Source of the DNA: Palsa-504 sp963744575
GTDB lineage: Bacteria > Actinomycetota > Actinomycetes > Streptosporangiales > Streptosporangiaceae
Direction: 5' to 3'
Assembly (NCBI GenBank): GCA_963744575.1
Contig: CAVUUF010000010.1
Coordinates: 124,001 to 188,000 of the forward strand
Length of the DNA stretch: 64,000 nucleotides
Below, piece after piece: positions 9,424-17,965 of this stretch (within the stretch, counting starts at the first letter, position 1; every line of letters starts with the position of its first letter). The translations under genes and the position numbers were made by a program. Below the pieces are notes generated by a model. The model saw nothing but the letters and a program-made list of their open reading frames with translations, ran no database searches and was not told where the DNA came from.

Positions 9424-10148
9424 TACCTGGTCAGCGCGCTCTCGGCGGCGCCGGCGTACAGTTCCGCGGCCCGCCAGCAGTACCAGGCCGCCACCGAACG
9501 GTAGGGCCGGAACACCTCGCCGAGCGGTTTGAGCTCGCGCGCCGTCGGCTCCGGGACCTGCCAGGCCAGCCCGTAGCCGCGGCGGACGCCCAGGTCGCCG
9601 ACCGGCCAGACGTCCAGCCGGCGCAGCTGGAAGATCAGGAACATCTCGGCCGTCCAGGTGCCGATGCCGCGCACCGCCGACAGCCGCGCCACGATCTCGT
9701 CGTCGCTCTCCCGGGCCAGCCCGCGGGGGACCAGTACCACCGTCCCGTCCAGCACCTTGGCCGCCAGGTCCCGCAGCGAGGCCACCTTGGCCCGGGACAG
9801 CCCGGCCGCGCGCATCTGTTCATCGGACAGCGCGAGCAGCCCCTCGGGCCCCACCTCGCCGCCGAGCGCGGCGATCAGCCGACCGTGGATGGCGGCCGCC
9901 GCGCGGCCGGCCAGCTGCTGGTAGACGATGGCCCGGACCAGCGTGGCGAAGTGCGATTCGGTGGGGCGGCTGAGCCGGGGCGGTCCGGCCTGCGCGAGCA
10001 GCCGGGCGATGACCGGGTCGCGTGCGGCCAGGATCCGCGCGGCCGCGGTCCAGCCCGGCTTCCGGCCATCCGGTCTGCTCGACGGCGCGGTGCTCGACGG
10101 CGCGGGCCCGGCAGAGGAGGATGAAGGCGAAGGCATGATCCTCATCAT
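9423..10148 (-). CDS. DNA-3-methyladenine glycosylase II family (AlkA-type HhH-GPD)
   Basis: A 241-residue base-excision glycosylase for alkylated purines. The central helix-hairpin-helix reads VRGIGTWTAEMFLIF, followed by the catalytic-Asp region WPVGDLGVRRG. The first 30 residues are Ser/Pro-rich and poorly conserved, and three Met codons (residues 1, 2, 5) could serve as start. It is the first gene of a two-gene repair unit with recD2, overlapping it by one base. Confidence 0.92.
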   Translation of the reverse strand: MMRIMPSPSSSSAGPAPSSTAPSSRPDGRKPGWTAAARILAARDPVIARLLAQAGPPRLSRPTESHFATLVRAIVYQQLAGRAAAAIHGRLIAALGGEVGPEGLLALSDEQMRAAGLSRAKVASLRDLAAKVLDGTVVLVPRGLARESDDEIVARLSAVRGIGTWTAEMFLIFQLRRLDVWPVGDLGVRRGYGLAWQVPEPTARELKPLGEVFRPYRSVAAWYCWRAAELYAGAAESALTR

Positions 10149-10199
10149 CCTCCCGTCCGGAGGGTTGCGCCCCGCGGCCGCACGCCAGGATGGCGCGGG

Positions 10200-11036
10200 C
10201 TAGGCCGCCGGGCGGATGACGCCGGTGGCGGTGCTGCGGCCCGCGGCGTCGCGGGCGGCCAACCGGACCGCACCCGCGTCCGGCCCGGCGGACACGATCA
10301 GGCCCTGGTCGTCGAACAGCGGCGCGACCAGCCGGTAGGAGTAGTCGCACGACACCGGCAAGGGCGCCTGGCGGCGGGCCAGCTCGGCCATGAGCAGGGC
10401 TTGCAGCGGGCCGTGCACGACCAGGCCGGGGTAGCCCTCGGTGCGGGCGTACTCGCGGTCGTAGTGGATGCGGTGCGCGTTGTAGGTCAGCGCGGAGAAC
10501 CGGAACAGCAGGACCGGGTTCACCTCGACCGTCCAGTCCCGGTCCCCGGCCGCGGCCGGCGGCGGGTCCGGGATGGCCGGGGCCTGATTCTGAGCCGAAC
10601 GGTCCGGGCTCCGCGTGGCCGCCTCCCGGTACACCAGATCCTGCTCTTCGCTGATCACCACCTGGCCGCCCTGGCTGACCTCGGTGCGCACGGTGACGAA
10701 GTGCAGCGGCCCGGACCGGCCCTGCTTGACCGCCGCGCCGCCCGGCCAGGTGCGCCGGGTGGCCTCGGCTCCGGCGCACAGCGGCCCGCGCCGGTTCACC
10801 CGGCCGCCGGCGAACATGCGGCGCAGGCCAGGGGCCGGCGGGACCGGTATGCCGCCGCGGGCGGGGTGCCCGTCCGGGCCGAGCGCGGCCTGCGGCGGCC
10901 GGTCGAGCAGGTACACCCAGTGCCACAGCAGCGGCAGCCCCTCGGCGGGGCCGGGCGCCGGTACGCCGAGCAGCCCGGCCAGCGCCTGCGCCGGGCCTGG
11001 CGTAATCAGCTCGGTGACCTCCCGGACCTCGGTCAT
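10200..11036 (-). CDS. HTD2/mesaconyl-C4-CoA hydratase-like dehydratase (MaoC-type)
   Basis: A 278-residue protein with an N-terminal FAS1-like dehydratase half and a C-terminal hot-dog half containing FRFSALTYNAHRIHYDREYA, the hydratase signature of 3-methylfumaryl/mesaconyl-CoA hydratases and HTD2 proteins. It hydrates an unsaturated acyl-CoA. The start ATG 11034-11036 lies inside the stop region of the aldehyde dehydrogenase (ATGA overlap). An in-frame extension upstream is only a shadow of that gene. It is the last gene of the five-gene CoA operon. Confidence 0.88.
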   Translation of the reverse strand: MTEVREVTELITPGPAQALAGLLGVPAPGPAEGLPLLWHWVYLLDRPPQAALGPDGHPARGGIPVPPAPGLRRMFAGGRVNRRGPLCAGAEATRRTWPGGAAVKQGRSGPLHFVTVRTEVSQGGQVVISEEQDLVYREAATRSPDRSAQNQAPAIPDPPPAAAGDRDWTVEVNPVLLFRFSALTYNAHRIHYDREYARTEGYPGLVVHGPLQALLMAELARRQAPLPVSCDYSYRLVAPLFDDQGLIVSAGPDAGAVRLAARDAAGRSTATGVIRPAA

Positions 11037-12514
11037 CCGAGGGTGAACGGGTCGCGGGTGCCGCCGGTGAGCTCGACCCAGATGGCCTTGGTCTGGGTGT
11101 ACTCGTGCACCGCCTCGATGCCGTTCTCCCGGCCGAGGCCGGACAGGCCGTAGCCGCCGAACGGCACGTCCGGGCCGACCACCCGGTAGGCGTTGATCCA
11201 CACCGTGCCGGTGCGCATGGCGTGCGCGACCCGGTGGCCGCGGTGGATGTCCTTGGTCCACACCGCCCCGGCCAGGCCGTACCTGGTGTCGTTGGCCAGC
11301 GCCACCGCCTCGTCCTCGGTGTCGAACGGGATCACCGACAGCACCGGGCCGAACACCTCCTCGCAGGCCACCGTCATGGTCGGCTTGACGTTGGTGAGCA
11401 CGGTCGGCTGGACGAAGTAGCCGCCGAGCGCGTCGTCGGCGCGGCCGCCGGCCGCCACGGTCGCGCCCTCGCCAGCCGCGCCCTCCAGGAACGACAGCAC
11501 CTTGCGGTACTGCGGTTCGGTGGCCACCGGGCCCATCTCGGTCTCCGCCGCCTTCGGGTCGCCCAGCCGGATCGCCCGGGCCCGGTCCGCGATCTTCTCC
11601 ACCAGCGCGTCGTGCACGCCGCGGGCCACCAGCAGCCGCGAGCCGGCCATGCAGGTCTGCCCGGTGGCGGCGAACACCCCGGCCAGCACGCCGTTACAGG
11701 CCGCGTCCAGGTCGGCGTCGTCGAAGACCAGGTGCGCGGACTTGCCGCCCAGCTCAAGCAGCACCCCGGTGATGTTGGCCGCGGCCGCCGCCGCGACCTG
11801 CGCGCCGACGCCGGTGGAGCCGGTGAACGCGATCTTGTCGATGCCGGGGTGCCCGGCCAGCGCCTTGCCGACCGCGGGCCCGAACCCGGTGACCACGTTG
11901 AACACGCCCGGCGGGAACCCCGCCTCGTCCATCAGCGCGGCCAGCTCGACCGCGGAGGCGGGGGAGTAGTCGCTCGGCTTGGCCACCATCGTGCAGCCCG
12001 CGGCCAGCGCCGGGGCCAGCTTCCAGCACAGCAGCAGCAGCGGGGAGTTCCACGGCACGATCGCCGCGACCACCCCGGCCGGCTCACGGCGGGTGTAGAC
12101 GAGGAAGTTCGGCTTGTCGCCAGGGATGGTGCTGCCCTCGAGCTTGTCGGCCAGCCCGGAGAAGTAGTAGAACCACTGCGGGATGGTGGCCAGCTGCCCG
12201 CGCATCTCGCGCAGCAGCTTGCCGGTGTCCCTGGTCTCCGCCTCGGCCAGCCGGCCGGAGTCCCGGGCGATCAGGTCGCCGAGCCGGCGCATCAGGGCGG
12301 CCCGGCCGAACCCGGTCAGCTGCCCCCACGGCCCGGCCAGCGCCCGGCGGGCCGCGGCCACCGCGGCGTCGACGTCGGCGGCGTCGCCGTCGGCCGCGGA
12401 CGCCCACGGCGCGCCCAGGTACGGGTCGACCGAGTCGTACCGCTGCCCCGATACCGCCTCGACCCGGCGCCCGTCGATGACGAGCTGGTACCGCGCCAGA
12501 TCCACTGTGGTCAT
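11033..12514 (-). CDS. NAD(P)-dependent aldehyde dehydrogenase
   Basis: A 493-residue ALDH-superfamily enzyme. Visible motifs are VVAAIVPWNSPLLLLCWKLA (cofactor loop), FTGSTGVGAQVA (nucleotide-binding loop), LELGGKSAHLVFDDADLDAA (catalytic Glu) and GQTCMAGSRLLV (catalytic Cys), with the EEVFGPVLSVIPFD block later. It oxidises an aldehyde to acid or CoA-ready acid within the operon. The start ATG 12512-12514 overlaps the CaiB stop (ATGA) and its TGA overlaps the hydratase start, so it is translated by coupling. Confidence 0.95.
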   Translation of the reverse strand: MTTVDLARYQLVIDGRRVEAVSGQRYDSVDPYLGAPWASAADGDAADVDAAVAAARRALAGPWGQLTGFGRAALMRRLGDLIARDSGRLAEAETRDTGKLLREMRGQLATIPQWFYYFSGLADKLEGSTIPGDKPNFLVYTRREPAGVVAAIVPWNSPLLLLCWKLAPALAAGCTMVAKPSDYSPASAVELAALMDEAGFPPGVFNVVTGFGPAVGKALAGHPGIDKIAFTGSTGVGAQVAAAAAANITGVLLELGGKSAHLVFDDADLDAACNGVLAGVFAATGQTCMAGSRLLVARGVHDALVEKIADRARAIRLGDPKAAETEMGPVATEPQYRKVLSFLEGAAGEGATVAAGGRADDALGGYFVQPTVLTNVKPTMTVACEEVFGPVLSVIPFDTEDEAVALANDTRYGLAGAVWTKDIHRGHRVAHAMRTGTVWINAYRVVGPDVPFGGYGLSGLGRENGIEAVHEYTQTKAIWVELTGGTRDPFTLG

Positions 12515-13659
12515 GGTGTCTGCCTCCCAGGTAGGAATTCTTTGAGCACCGAGTCCGTGTGCTGGCCGAGCGCGGGGACCGCGCCCATGGCCGGCTCGCG
12601 GCCGGGCATGGTCACCGGCGGAAGCAGGGTCCGCACCGGGCCGCCCGGGGTGTCCACCTCCCGCCACCGGTCCCGGGCGGCGAGCTGCGGGTGGGCGGCG
12701 AACTCGGCGGGCGTGCGCAGCCGGGCGCTGGCGATGCCGGCCGCGTCCAGCCGGGCCACCACCTCATCCGGCGTCAGCCCGGCCAGCGCGGCCTCGATGA
12801 TGGCGGTCAGCTCGTCGTTGTGCTTGACCCGGCCCGGGTTGGCGGCGAACCGCTCGTCGGCGATCAGGTCGGGGCGGCCCAGCACCTTCTCGCACAGCAC
12901 CGCCCACTCGCGCTCGTTCTGCAGTCCCAGGAACACCTGTCCGCCAAGGTACGGACCATAGGGGGAGATGGACGCGTGCCGGGCGCCGGTGCGCCGGGGT
13001 TCGGTCCCGCCGTAGACCGTGTAGTAGTACGGCTGGCTCATCCACTCGCCCAGCGCGTCCAGCAGGGACACCTCAAAGCTGGCGCCGCGGCCGGTGCGCT
13101 CCCGCTCGTACAGCGCGGTCAGCACCCCGCTGCAGGCGTACATCCCGGCGGCGATGTCGGCCACCGAGATGCCGGACTTGCACGGCGCCTCCGGCGTGCC
13201 GGTGACCGAGAGCAGCCCGGCCTCGCACTGCACCAGCAGGTCATAGGCCTTCTTGCCGGCGTAGGGGCCGTCCGGGCCGTAGCCGGAGACCGAGCAGCAG
13301 ATCAGCCGCGGGTGGCGGGCCAGCAGCTGGTCCGCGCCCAGGCCCAGCCGCTCGGCCGCGCCGGGCGCGAGGTTCTGCACGAACACGTCCGCCCGGGCCA
13401 GCAGCGCGGCCAGGGCTTCGGCGCCGCCGGGGCTCTTGACGTCGAGCTCCACCGATTCCTTGCCCCGGTTCAGCCAGACGAAGTAGCTGGCCTGGCCGAG
13501 CACGGACGTGTCGTAGCCGCGGGCGAAGTCGCCGGCCCCGGGCCGCTCGACCTTGATCACCCGGGCGCCCAGGTCGGCGAGCTGCCGGGTGGCGAACGGG
13601 ACCGCGACCGCCTGCTCGAGCGCCACGACCAGCAGGCCGTCCAGCGGCCGGGCCGTCAT
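12511..13659 (-). CDS. CaiB/BaiF-family CoA-transferase (type III)
   Basis: A 382-residue family III CoA-transferase. Typical blocks are LADLGARVIKVERPGAGDFA, YFVWLNRGKESVELDVKSPG, LICCSVSGYGPDGPYAGKKA, YDLLVQCEAGLLSVTG and the mid-protein AGMYACSGVLTALYERE. The catalytic Asp is expected in the AYDLLVQ segment. It would activate the pathway acid with CoA from another thioester. Both ends overlap neighbours by 4 bases (ATGA). The donor and acceptor acids are not known. Confidence 0.94.
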   Translation of the reverse strand: MTARPLDGLLVVALEQAVAVPFATRQLADLGARVIKVERPGAGDFARGYDTSVLGQASYFVWLNRGKESVELDVKSPGGAEALAALLARADVFVQNLAPGAAERLGLGADQLLARHPRLICCSVSGYGPDGPYAGKKAYDLLVQCEAGLLSVTGTPEAPCKSGISVADIAAGMYACSGVLTALYERERTGRGASFEVSLLDALGEWMSQPYYYTVYGGTEPRRTGARHASISPYGPYLGGQVFLGLQNEREWAVLCEKVLGRPDLIADERFAANPGRVKHNDELTAIIEAALAGLTPDEVVARLDAAGIASARLRTPAEFAAHPQLAARDRWREVDTPGGPVRTLLPPVTMPGREPAMGAVPALGQHTDSVLKEFLPGRQTP

Positions 13660-14831
13660 GACCCCGCCGGGTGACGCTGGATGAGCTGGCGGGCGATCAC
13701 GTTGCGCTGGATCTCGTTGGTGCCCTCGCCCACGATCATCAGCGGCGCGTCGCGGTAGTAGCGCTCCACGTCGAACTCGGTGGAGTAGCCGTAGCCGCCG
13801 TGGATGCGGACCGCGTTCAGCGCGATCTCCATCGCGGTCTCCGAGGCGAACAGCTTGGCCATGCCCACCTCCATGTCCGCGCGCCGCCCGGAGTCGTAGC
13901 GCCGCGCGGCGTACATGACCAGCTGGCGGGCCGCGGTGAGCTTGGTCGCCATGTCGGCCAGGTAATTTCCGACGGACTGGTGCCGCCAGATCGGCTGGCC
14001 GAACGCCTCCCGCTGCTGCGCGTACCGCAGCGAGTCGTCCAGCGCGGCCTGCGCCACGCCGAGGGCCCGGGCGGCGACCTGGATCCGGCCGATCTCCAGG
14101 CCGCGCATCATCTGCCCGAACCCCTCGCCCTCGCGCCCGCCAAGCAAGGCCGTATCGGGCACCCGGTAATCCTCGAAAACCAGCTCACAGCTCTCCACGC
14201 CCTTGTAACCGAGCTTGGGCAGGTCGCGGGAGACGGTGAAGCCCGGGCCCGGTTCGGCCAGCAGGATGCTGATGCCGGCGTGCGCGGGCCGGGCCGCCGG
14301 GCCGGTCTTACACAGCAGCGCGGTCAGCCCGGACCGGCGGGCGTTGGTGATCCAGGTCTTGGACCCGTTGACCACGTAGCCCTCGCCGTCCCGGCGGGCG
14401 GTCGTCCGGATCGCCTGCAGGTCGGACCCGCCGCCCGGCTCGGTCAGCGCCATCGTGGCCCGCAGCTCGCCGGTGGCCATCCGCGGCAGGTACGCGTCCT
14501 TCTGCTCCGGCGTCCCGAACGCCAGCAGCAGCTTGGCCACCACCGTGTGGCCGCCCATGGACCCGGCCAGGCTCATCCAGCCGCGCGCCAGCTCCTCGGT
14601 GATCCGCGCGTAGCAGGACGCGCTGACCTGGGCGTCCCCCCACGGCTCCGGAATAGCCAGGCCGAAGATGCCCAGCTGCTTCATCTGCTCGATGAGCTTG
14701 TCCGGGTAGGTGTTGGCGTGCTCCAGGTCGCGCACCACCGGCTTGACCTCGCGGTTGACGAAGTCCCGCACCAGCTCCACCATGGCCCGCTCGTCAGCGT
14801 TCAGCTCGTCGGGGTTCAGCTCATCGGTCAC
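13656..14831 (-). CDS. acyl-CoA dehydrogenase
   Basis: A 391-residue flavoenzyme of CoA-ester oxidation. Family motifs: MALTEPGGGSDLQAIRTTA, KTWITNARRSG, the RIQVAARALGVAQAALDDSL helix, QREAFGQPIWRHQSVGNYLA and the C-terminal IHGGYGYSTEFDVERYYRDA then MIVGEGTNEIQRNVIARQL. GTG 14829-14831 is chosen as start because it gives the GTGA overlap with the MmgE stop, matching every other junction in this operon. A longer frame reaching ATG 14876 would run 45 bases into MmgE. Confidence 0.94.
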   Translation of the reverse strand: MTDELNPDELNADERAMVELVRDFVNREVKPVVRDLEHANTYPDKLIEQMKQLGIFGLAIPEPWGDAQVSASCYARITEELARGWMSLAGSMGGHTVVAKLLLAFGTPEQKDAYLPRMATGELRATMALTEPGGGSDLQAIRTTARRDGEGYVVNGSKTWITNARRSGLTALLCKTGPAARPAHAGISILLAEPGPGFTVSRDLPKLGYKGVESCELVFEDYRVPDTALLGGREGEGFGQMMRGLEIGRIQVAARALGVAQAALDDSLRYAQQREAFGQPIWRHQSVGNYLADMATKLTAARQLVMYAARRYDSGRRADMEVGMAKLFASETAMEIALNAVRIHGGYGYSTEFDVERYYRDAPLMIVGEGTNEIQRNVIARQLIQRHPAGS

Positions 14832-16033
14832 GCCAGGTACCTCCGCAGTGTGTCCGCCGCGTTCTCCCACGTCCATGACGCGGGGTCGGTGTCCAGGCCG
14901 GCCACGCAGTCGGCCAGCTTGGCCGCCAGCTGGGCCGTCGTGGGCGGCCGCGGCGGGGAGCCCGGCGGGAACTGCTGGCGGGCCCGCAGCACCGTGCCGT
15001 CGGCGGTGTGGATCTCCGCCTCGAGCTCGCCGTCGAGCAGCCCGTCGCCGCCCGGGTCGAGCTTGGTCTCCACCAGGGCTGCCAGCCGCCGGGCCGCGGG
15101 CCGGCGTACCGCCTCGTCGGTGAAGCTGCCGAAGCCCGGGTACCGGTCGAGCAGCGCGGCGGCGGCCGCGTACTCCAGGCTGAACTTTCCCTGCAGCCCG
15201 GAGTCCGGGTGGTGCTGGATCAGCGGCACCACCGTGGCCTCCGGGGTGCGCAGCACGATCCGGCGCACGTCATCCGGGTCCAGCGCCGTGGTCAGTTCCG
15301 CCAGCGTGGCGATCGGCCGCTGCAGCGCGTAACAACATGGGTAGAGCTTGATGGCCAGCCCGTTCGGTATCAAAGGGCCGGACGGGTCCACCGCGGCCGG
15401 ATCCCCGCCCACCAGCCCGAGCCACGCGTCCAGCGCCGCCGGGTCGGCCCGCGCGCCCGCGGCCGCGAGCCGGGCCGCCCGGAGGCCCGCATCCACGGCG
15501 AAGCCCACCTGCAGCGACTTGGCGTCGGTGCCGAACGCCCGCTGCACCCCGCCGGCCGCGGGCACGGCCAGCGCCATCGCCGCCGCGATCGCCTCGGCCG
15601 GCAGGCCCAGCGCCACCGCCGCCCCGGCCGCGGCGGCCGGCGCGCCGGCCGTGCAGGTGGCGTGCCAGCCGGCCGAGTAGTGCCGCCAGCCCAGCGCCGT
15701 GCCGAGCCGCGCCATCACCCCCGCCGCGGCCAGGTAGGCGCGCGGCCCGCCGCCGCCCGCCAGTTCCGACACCGCCAGCGCCGTCGGCACGCACACCGCG
15801 CTGACGTGGGTCGTCGACGGCATGTGCAGGTCGTCGAAGTCCAGCACGTGCCCGGCCACCGCCCAGCGCGCGCCGTCCGGCAGGCCCGCGGCCAGCCGGG
15901 TGACCCGGTGGTCGCGGGCGGCCAGCGTCACCGCCACCGTGTCGAGCAGCGACCGCCGCGCCAGCTGCTCCTCGTCCGGCGACGGCTGCAAGTCCGCGGC
16001 CCACCGGGCCAGCGTCACGGCCACCGACGTCAT
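14828..16033 (-). CDS. MmgE/PrpD family protein
   Basis: A 401-residue member of the family that includes 2-methylcitrate dehydratase and cis-aconitate decarboxylase. Characteristic segments are HVLDFDDLHMPSTTHVSAVC, AGWHATCTAGAPAAAAG, FGTDAKSLQVGFAVDAGLRA and LAIKLYPCCYALQRPIATLA. Actinobacterial members are often annotated as dehydratases, but substrate assignments are unreliable. It is the first gene of the CoA operon, with a good ribosome binding site (GGGAGGAA) 5 bases before ATG 16031-16033 and a promoter-like region upstream. Confidence 0.9.
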   Translation of the reverse strand: MTSVAVTLARWAADLQPSPDEEQLARRSLLDTVAVTLAARDHRVTRLAAGLPDGARWAVAGHVLDFDDLHMPSTTHVSAVCVPTALAVSELAGGGGPRAYLAAAGVMARLGTALGWRHYSAGWHATCTAGAPAAAAGAAVALGLPAEAIAAAMALAVPAAGGVQRAFGTDAKSLQVGFAVDAGLRAARLAAAGARADPAALDAWLGLVGGDPAAVDPSGPLIPNGLAIKLYPCCYALQRPIATLAELTTALDPDDVRRIVLRTPEATVVPLIQHHPDSGLQGKFSLEYAAAAALLDRYPGFGSFTDEAVRRPAARRLAALVETKLDPGGDGLLDGELEAEIHTADGTVLRARQQFPPGSPPRPPTTAQLAAKLADCVAGLDTDPASWTWENAADTLRRYLA

Positions 16034-16060
16034 GAGTTCCTCCCGGCGATATGTACGGCC

Positions 16061-16090
16061 ATTTAGTCACAAAAGTATGGCGAAAGTCAA
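16061..16090 (-). promoter_or_regulatory. candidate promoter of the MmgE-CaiB operon
   Basis: Reading leftward, TTGACT (16085-16090) and CTAAAT (16061-16066) are separated by 18 bases, resembling vegetative -35/-10 elements. This is the only AT-rich patch in the 79-base divergent gap to the GntR gene, so an operator for that regulator should also lie here. Confidence 0.45.
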
Positions 16091-16112
16091 TCCAGCTGCG
16101 TACCCTCGAGGC

Positions 16113-16850
16113 ATGGAACTGCGCCCGGTCGCCTACCGGACCCTGGCGGCTCAGATCCGCACCGCGATCCGCAACGGCGAATACGCCGACGGCCGCCAGC
16201 TGCCCACCGAGGAGCAGCTCGCGGCGAGCTACTCGGTCAGCAGGCAGACCGTCCGGCGGGCCATGCAGGACCTGGTGTCCGAGGGGATCATCTACCGGGT
16301 GGCCGGACGGGGCACCTACCCGGTCGCCGAGGAAGACAGGTACGTCAACCACTTCGGCTCCGTGGAGGAGCTGATGGCCCTGTCGCTGGACACCGAGTGC
16401 CAGGTGATCAGCCCGCTGCAGCGCAAGGTCGACGTCGAGACGGCCAGCAGGCTGCGGCTCCCCTCGGACGAGATCGCCGCCGTGACGCTGCTCCGGCTGC
16501 ACGCCGACGTGCCGTTCTGCTACACCTCGGTGTACCTGCCGCCGCGGATCGGGCGGCTGCTGGCCGACTCCGACGAGCTCGCCGCGGCCGGCCGGCGCAG
16601 CCGGGTGACGGTGATCGGGCTGATCGACGCGCAGCTGAGCGGGTCCGTGGCCGCCGCGGAGCAGAGCATCAGCGCGGCGGGCGCCCCCGCGTCCGCCGCC
16701 CGGCACCTCGGCTGCGCACCCGGCCAGCCACTGCTGCGGATCGACCGGCTGTACTTCGACGCCGCGGGCGACCCGGTGGAGCTCGCGATCAGCTATTTCG
16801 ACCCCGACCACTACTCCTACCGGGTCAAGCTCCGCCGCCGTTCGCCGTAG
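16113..16850 (+). CDS. GntR/HutC-type transcriptional regulator
   Basis: A 245-residue repressor-type regulator. The N-terminal winged HTH (residues 5-70) reads LPTEEQLAASYSVSRQTVRR then AMQDLVSEGIIYRVAGRGTY. The C-terminal UTRA-like ligand domain ends with DPVELAISYFDPDHYSYRV. It is divergent from the five-gene CoA operon and very likely controls it, with an acid or acyl-CoA effector. TACCCT (16101-16106) lies 6 bases before ATG 16113, suggesting a leaderless mRNA; a longer upstream frame overlaps the operon promoter and is not supported. Confidence 0.9.
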   Translation: MELRPVAYRTLAAQIRTAIRNGEYADGRQLPTEEQLAASYSVSRQTVRRAMQDLVSEGIIYRVAGRGTYPVAEEDRYVNHFGSVEELMALSLDTECQVISPLQRKVDVETASRLRLPSDEIAAVTLLRLHADVPFCYTSVYLPPRIGRLLADSDELAAAGRRSRVTVIGLIDAQLSGSVAAAEQSISAAGAPASAARHLGCAPGQPLLRIDRLYFDAAGDPVELAISYFDPDHYSYRVKLRRRSP

Positions 16851-16865
16851 CCGGGGCCGGGGCGG

Positions 16866-17699
16866 TCAGCGCGCGGTCACGAACCGGACGATCGCCGCCG
16901 CGAGCGCCGCGGCGATTGTCCGCTGGACGCCGGGCCGCACCAGGAGCGCGGCGTCGGCCGCGTTGTTCATGTTGCCGCACTCGATCAGGACCTTCGGCAT
17001 GGTGGTGAGGTTCAGGCCCGCCAGGTCATCGCGGCTGATATACCCGTCATGGCCGTAGTAGTCGCTGACCGGTACCTTCGTGTCGCGGAACATCATCGCG
17101 TGCACGTCGCGGCCGAACCGCGCCGACGCCGTGATGACCTTGTCGTTCGGGCCGTCGGCTACCGGCTCAAGGATGGTGAAGCCGCGGCCGGGGGGCGGCG
17201 CGTAGTCGGCGTGAATGTCGATGGACACGCTGGCGTGCGCCCGGTCGAGTATCCGGGCGCGGGTGTCCACGCAGGGCCCTACGCCGTGATTGCCGGTCCG
17301 GGTCAGCGCGACCCGCGCTCCCAGCCGGATGAGGTCCGTGCGCAGGTCCATCGCGACGTTCCAGTTGAACCTGGCCTCCGTATAGCCGCCCGCGGTCTGC
17401 GTCCCGGTGGTGTCGCACGCTTCCCATTCGCGGCCGTTCCAGATCTGGTGATCGAGGAACGCCGGGCTGGTGTAGTTCAGCCCGTTGTGCCCCGGATCGA
17501 TTCCGATGATCCGGCCCGCCAGCGGACGGCTGGCCGCGGGTGCCGGCCTGACGCTGCCTGCGGGTCCCGGCCTGACGCTGCCTGCGGGTGCCGGCCTGAC
17601 GCTGGCCGCCGCGGGGAGCAGCGCCAGCGCGAGCCCGACGGCAAGCCAACCGAGGACGCGACGGCTGCCTGGGCGGGATACGAGGTCAGCGAGTCCCAC
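16866..17699 (-). CDS. exported N-acetylmuramoyl-L-alanine amidase (Amidase_3)
   Basis: Cell-wall hydrolase cleaving the stem peptide from muramic acid. The zinc/catalytic motifs are IGIDPGHNG (His), YTEARFNWN (Glu), SVSIDIHADY (His) and LIECGNMNN (Glu). GTG 17697-17699 gives a 277-residue protein with a basic start and a hydrophobic helix (VLGWLAVGLALALLPAAASV), a signal peptide or anchor, followed by three Ala/Pro-rich repeats. The frame extends further upstream, but that extension lacks signal character and is probably non-coding. It is convergent with the GntR gene at a 15-base gap. Confidence 0.87.
   Translation of the reverse strand: MGLADLVSRPGSRRVLGWLAVGLALALLPAAASVRPAPAGSVRPGPAGSVRPAPAASRPLAGRIIGIDPGHNGLNYTSPAFLDHQIWNGREWEACDTTGTQTAGGYTEARFNWNVAMDLRTDLIRLGARVALTRTGNHGVGPCVDTRARILDRAHASVSIDIHADYAPPPGRGFTILEPVADGPNDKVITASARFGRDVHAMMFRDTKVPVSDYYGHDGYISRDDLAGLNLTTMPKVLIECGNMNNAADAALLVRPGVQRTIAAALAAAIVRFVTAR
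17536..17607. repeat. three tandem 24-base repeats in the amidase linker
   Basis: Three consecutive 24-base units starting GCGGGTGCCGGCCTGACGCT, with one to three base changes between units. They encode three copies of an 8-residue VRPAPAGS-like linker between the signal segment and the amidase domain. The unit number probably varies between strains. Confidence 0.85.
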
Positions 17700-17965
17700 C
17701 GTTCCATCATGAACCCGGCAAATCCTGCGCGCAGGCCGATCAGGGATGTTCACGACGTCGGCGCGATGCCTAGCCGGCCGGGACCAGCGAGCGCATGATT
17801 GGGTGCGAAAACCGGCGGAAAACGGGGGGGTAATCGCACACGATAATGCGGGATCCGAGAACGCTAGAGCAGCCGGAACGGATGTAGCCGCCAAGCCGGG
17901 GAAGGTCGGGCCCCGGCCTCGCGTTACAGTGCGTGGTGACGCCCGACGACGAGCGGAGGTGACCC

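Noticed and set aside
7228..9504. Very long open frame antisense to recD2
   Set aside because: Composition is Arg/Gly/His/Val-rich with no recognisable domain; it is a high-GC shadow of the recD2 frame. Similar long antisense frames at 93-1244, 1292-3601, 4032-5249, 11105-12961, 13671-15332, 48232-50928 and 50730-53618 were dropped for the same reason.
14832..14876. Longer start for the acyl-CoA dehydrogenase at ATG 14876
   Set aside because: It would overlap MmgE by 49 bases and has non-conserved residues, whereas GTG 14831 fits the 4-base overlap used throughout the operon.
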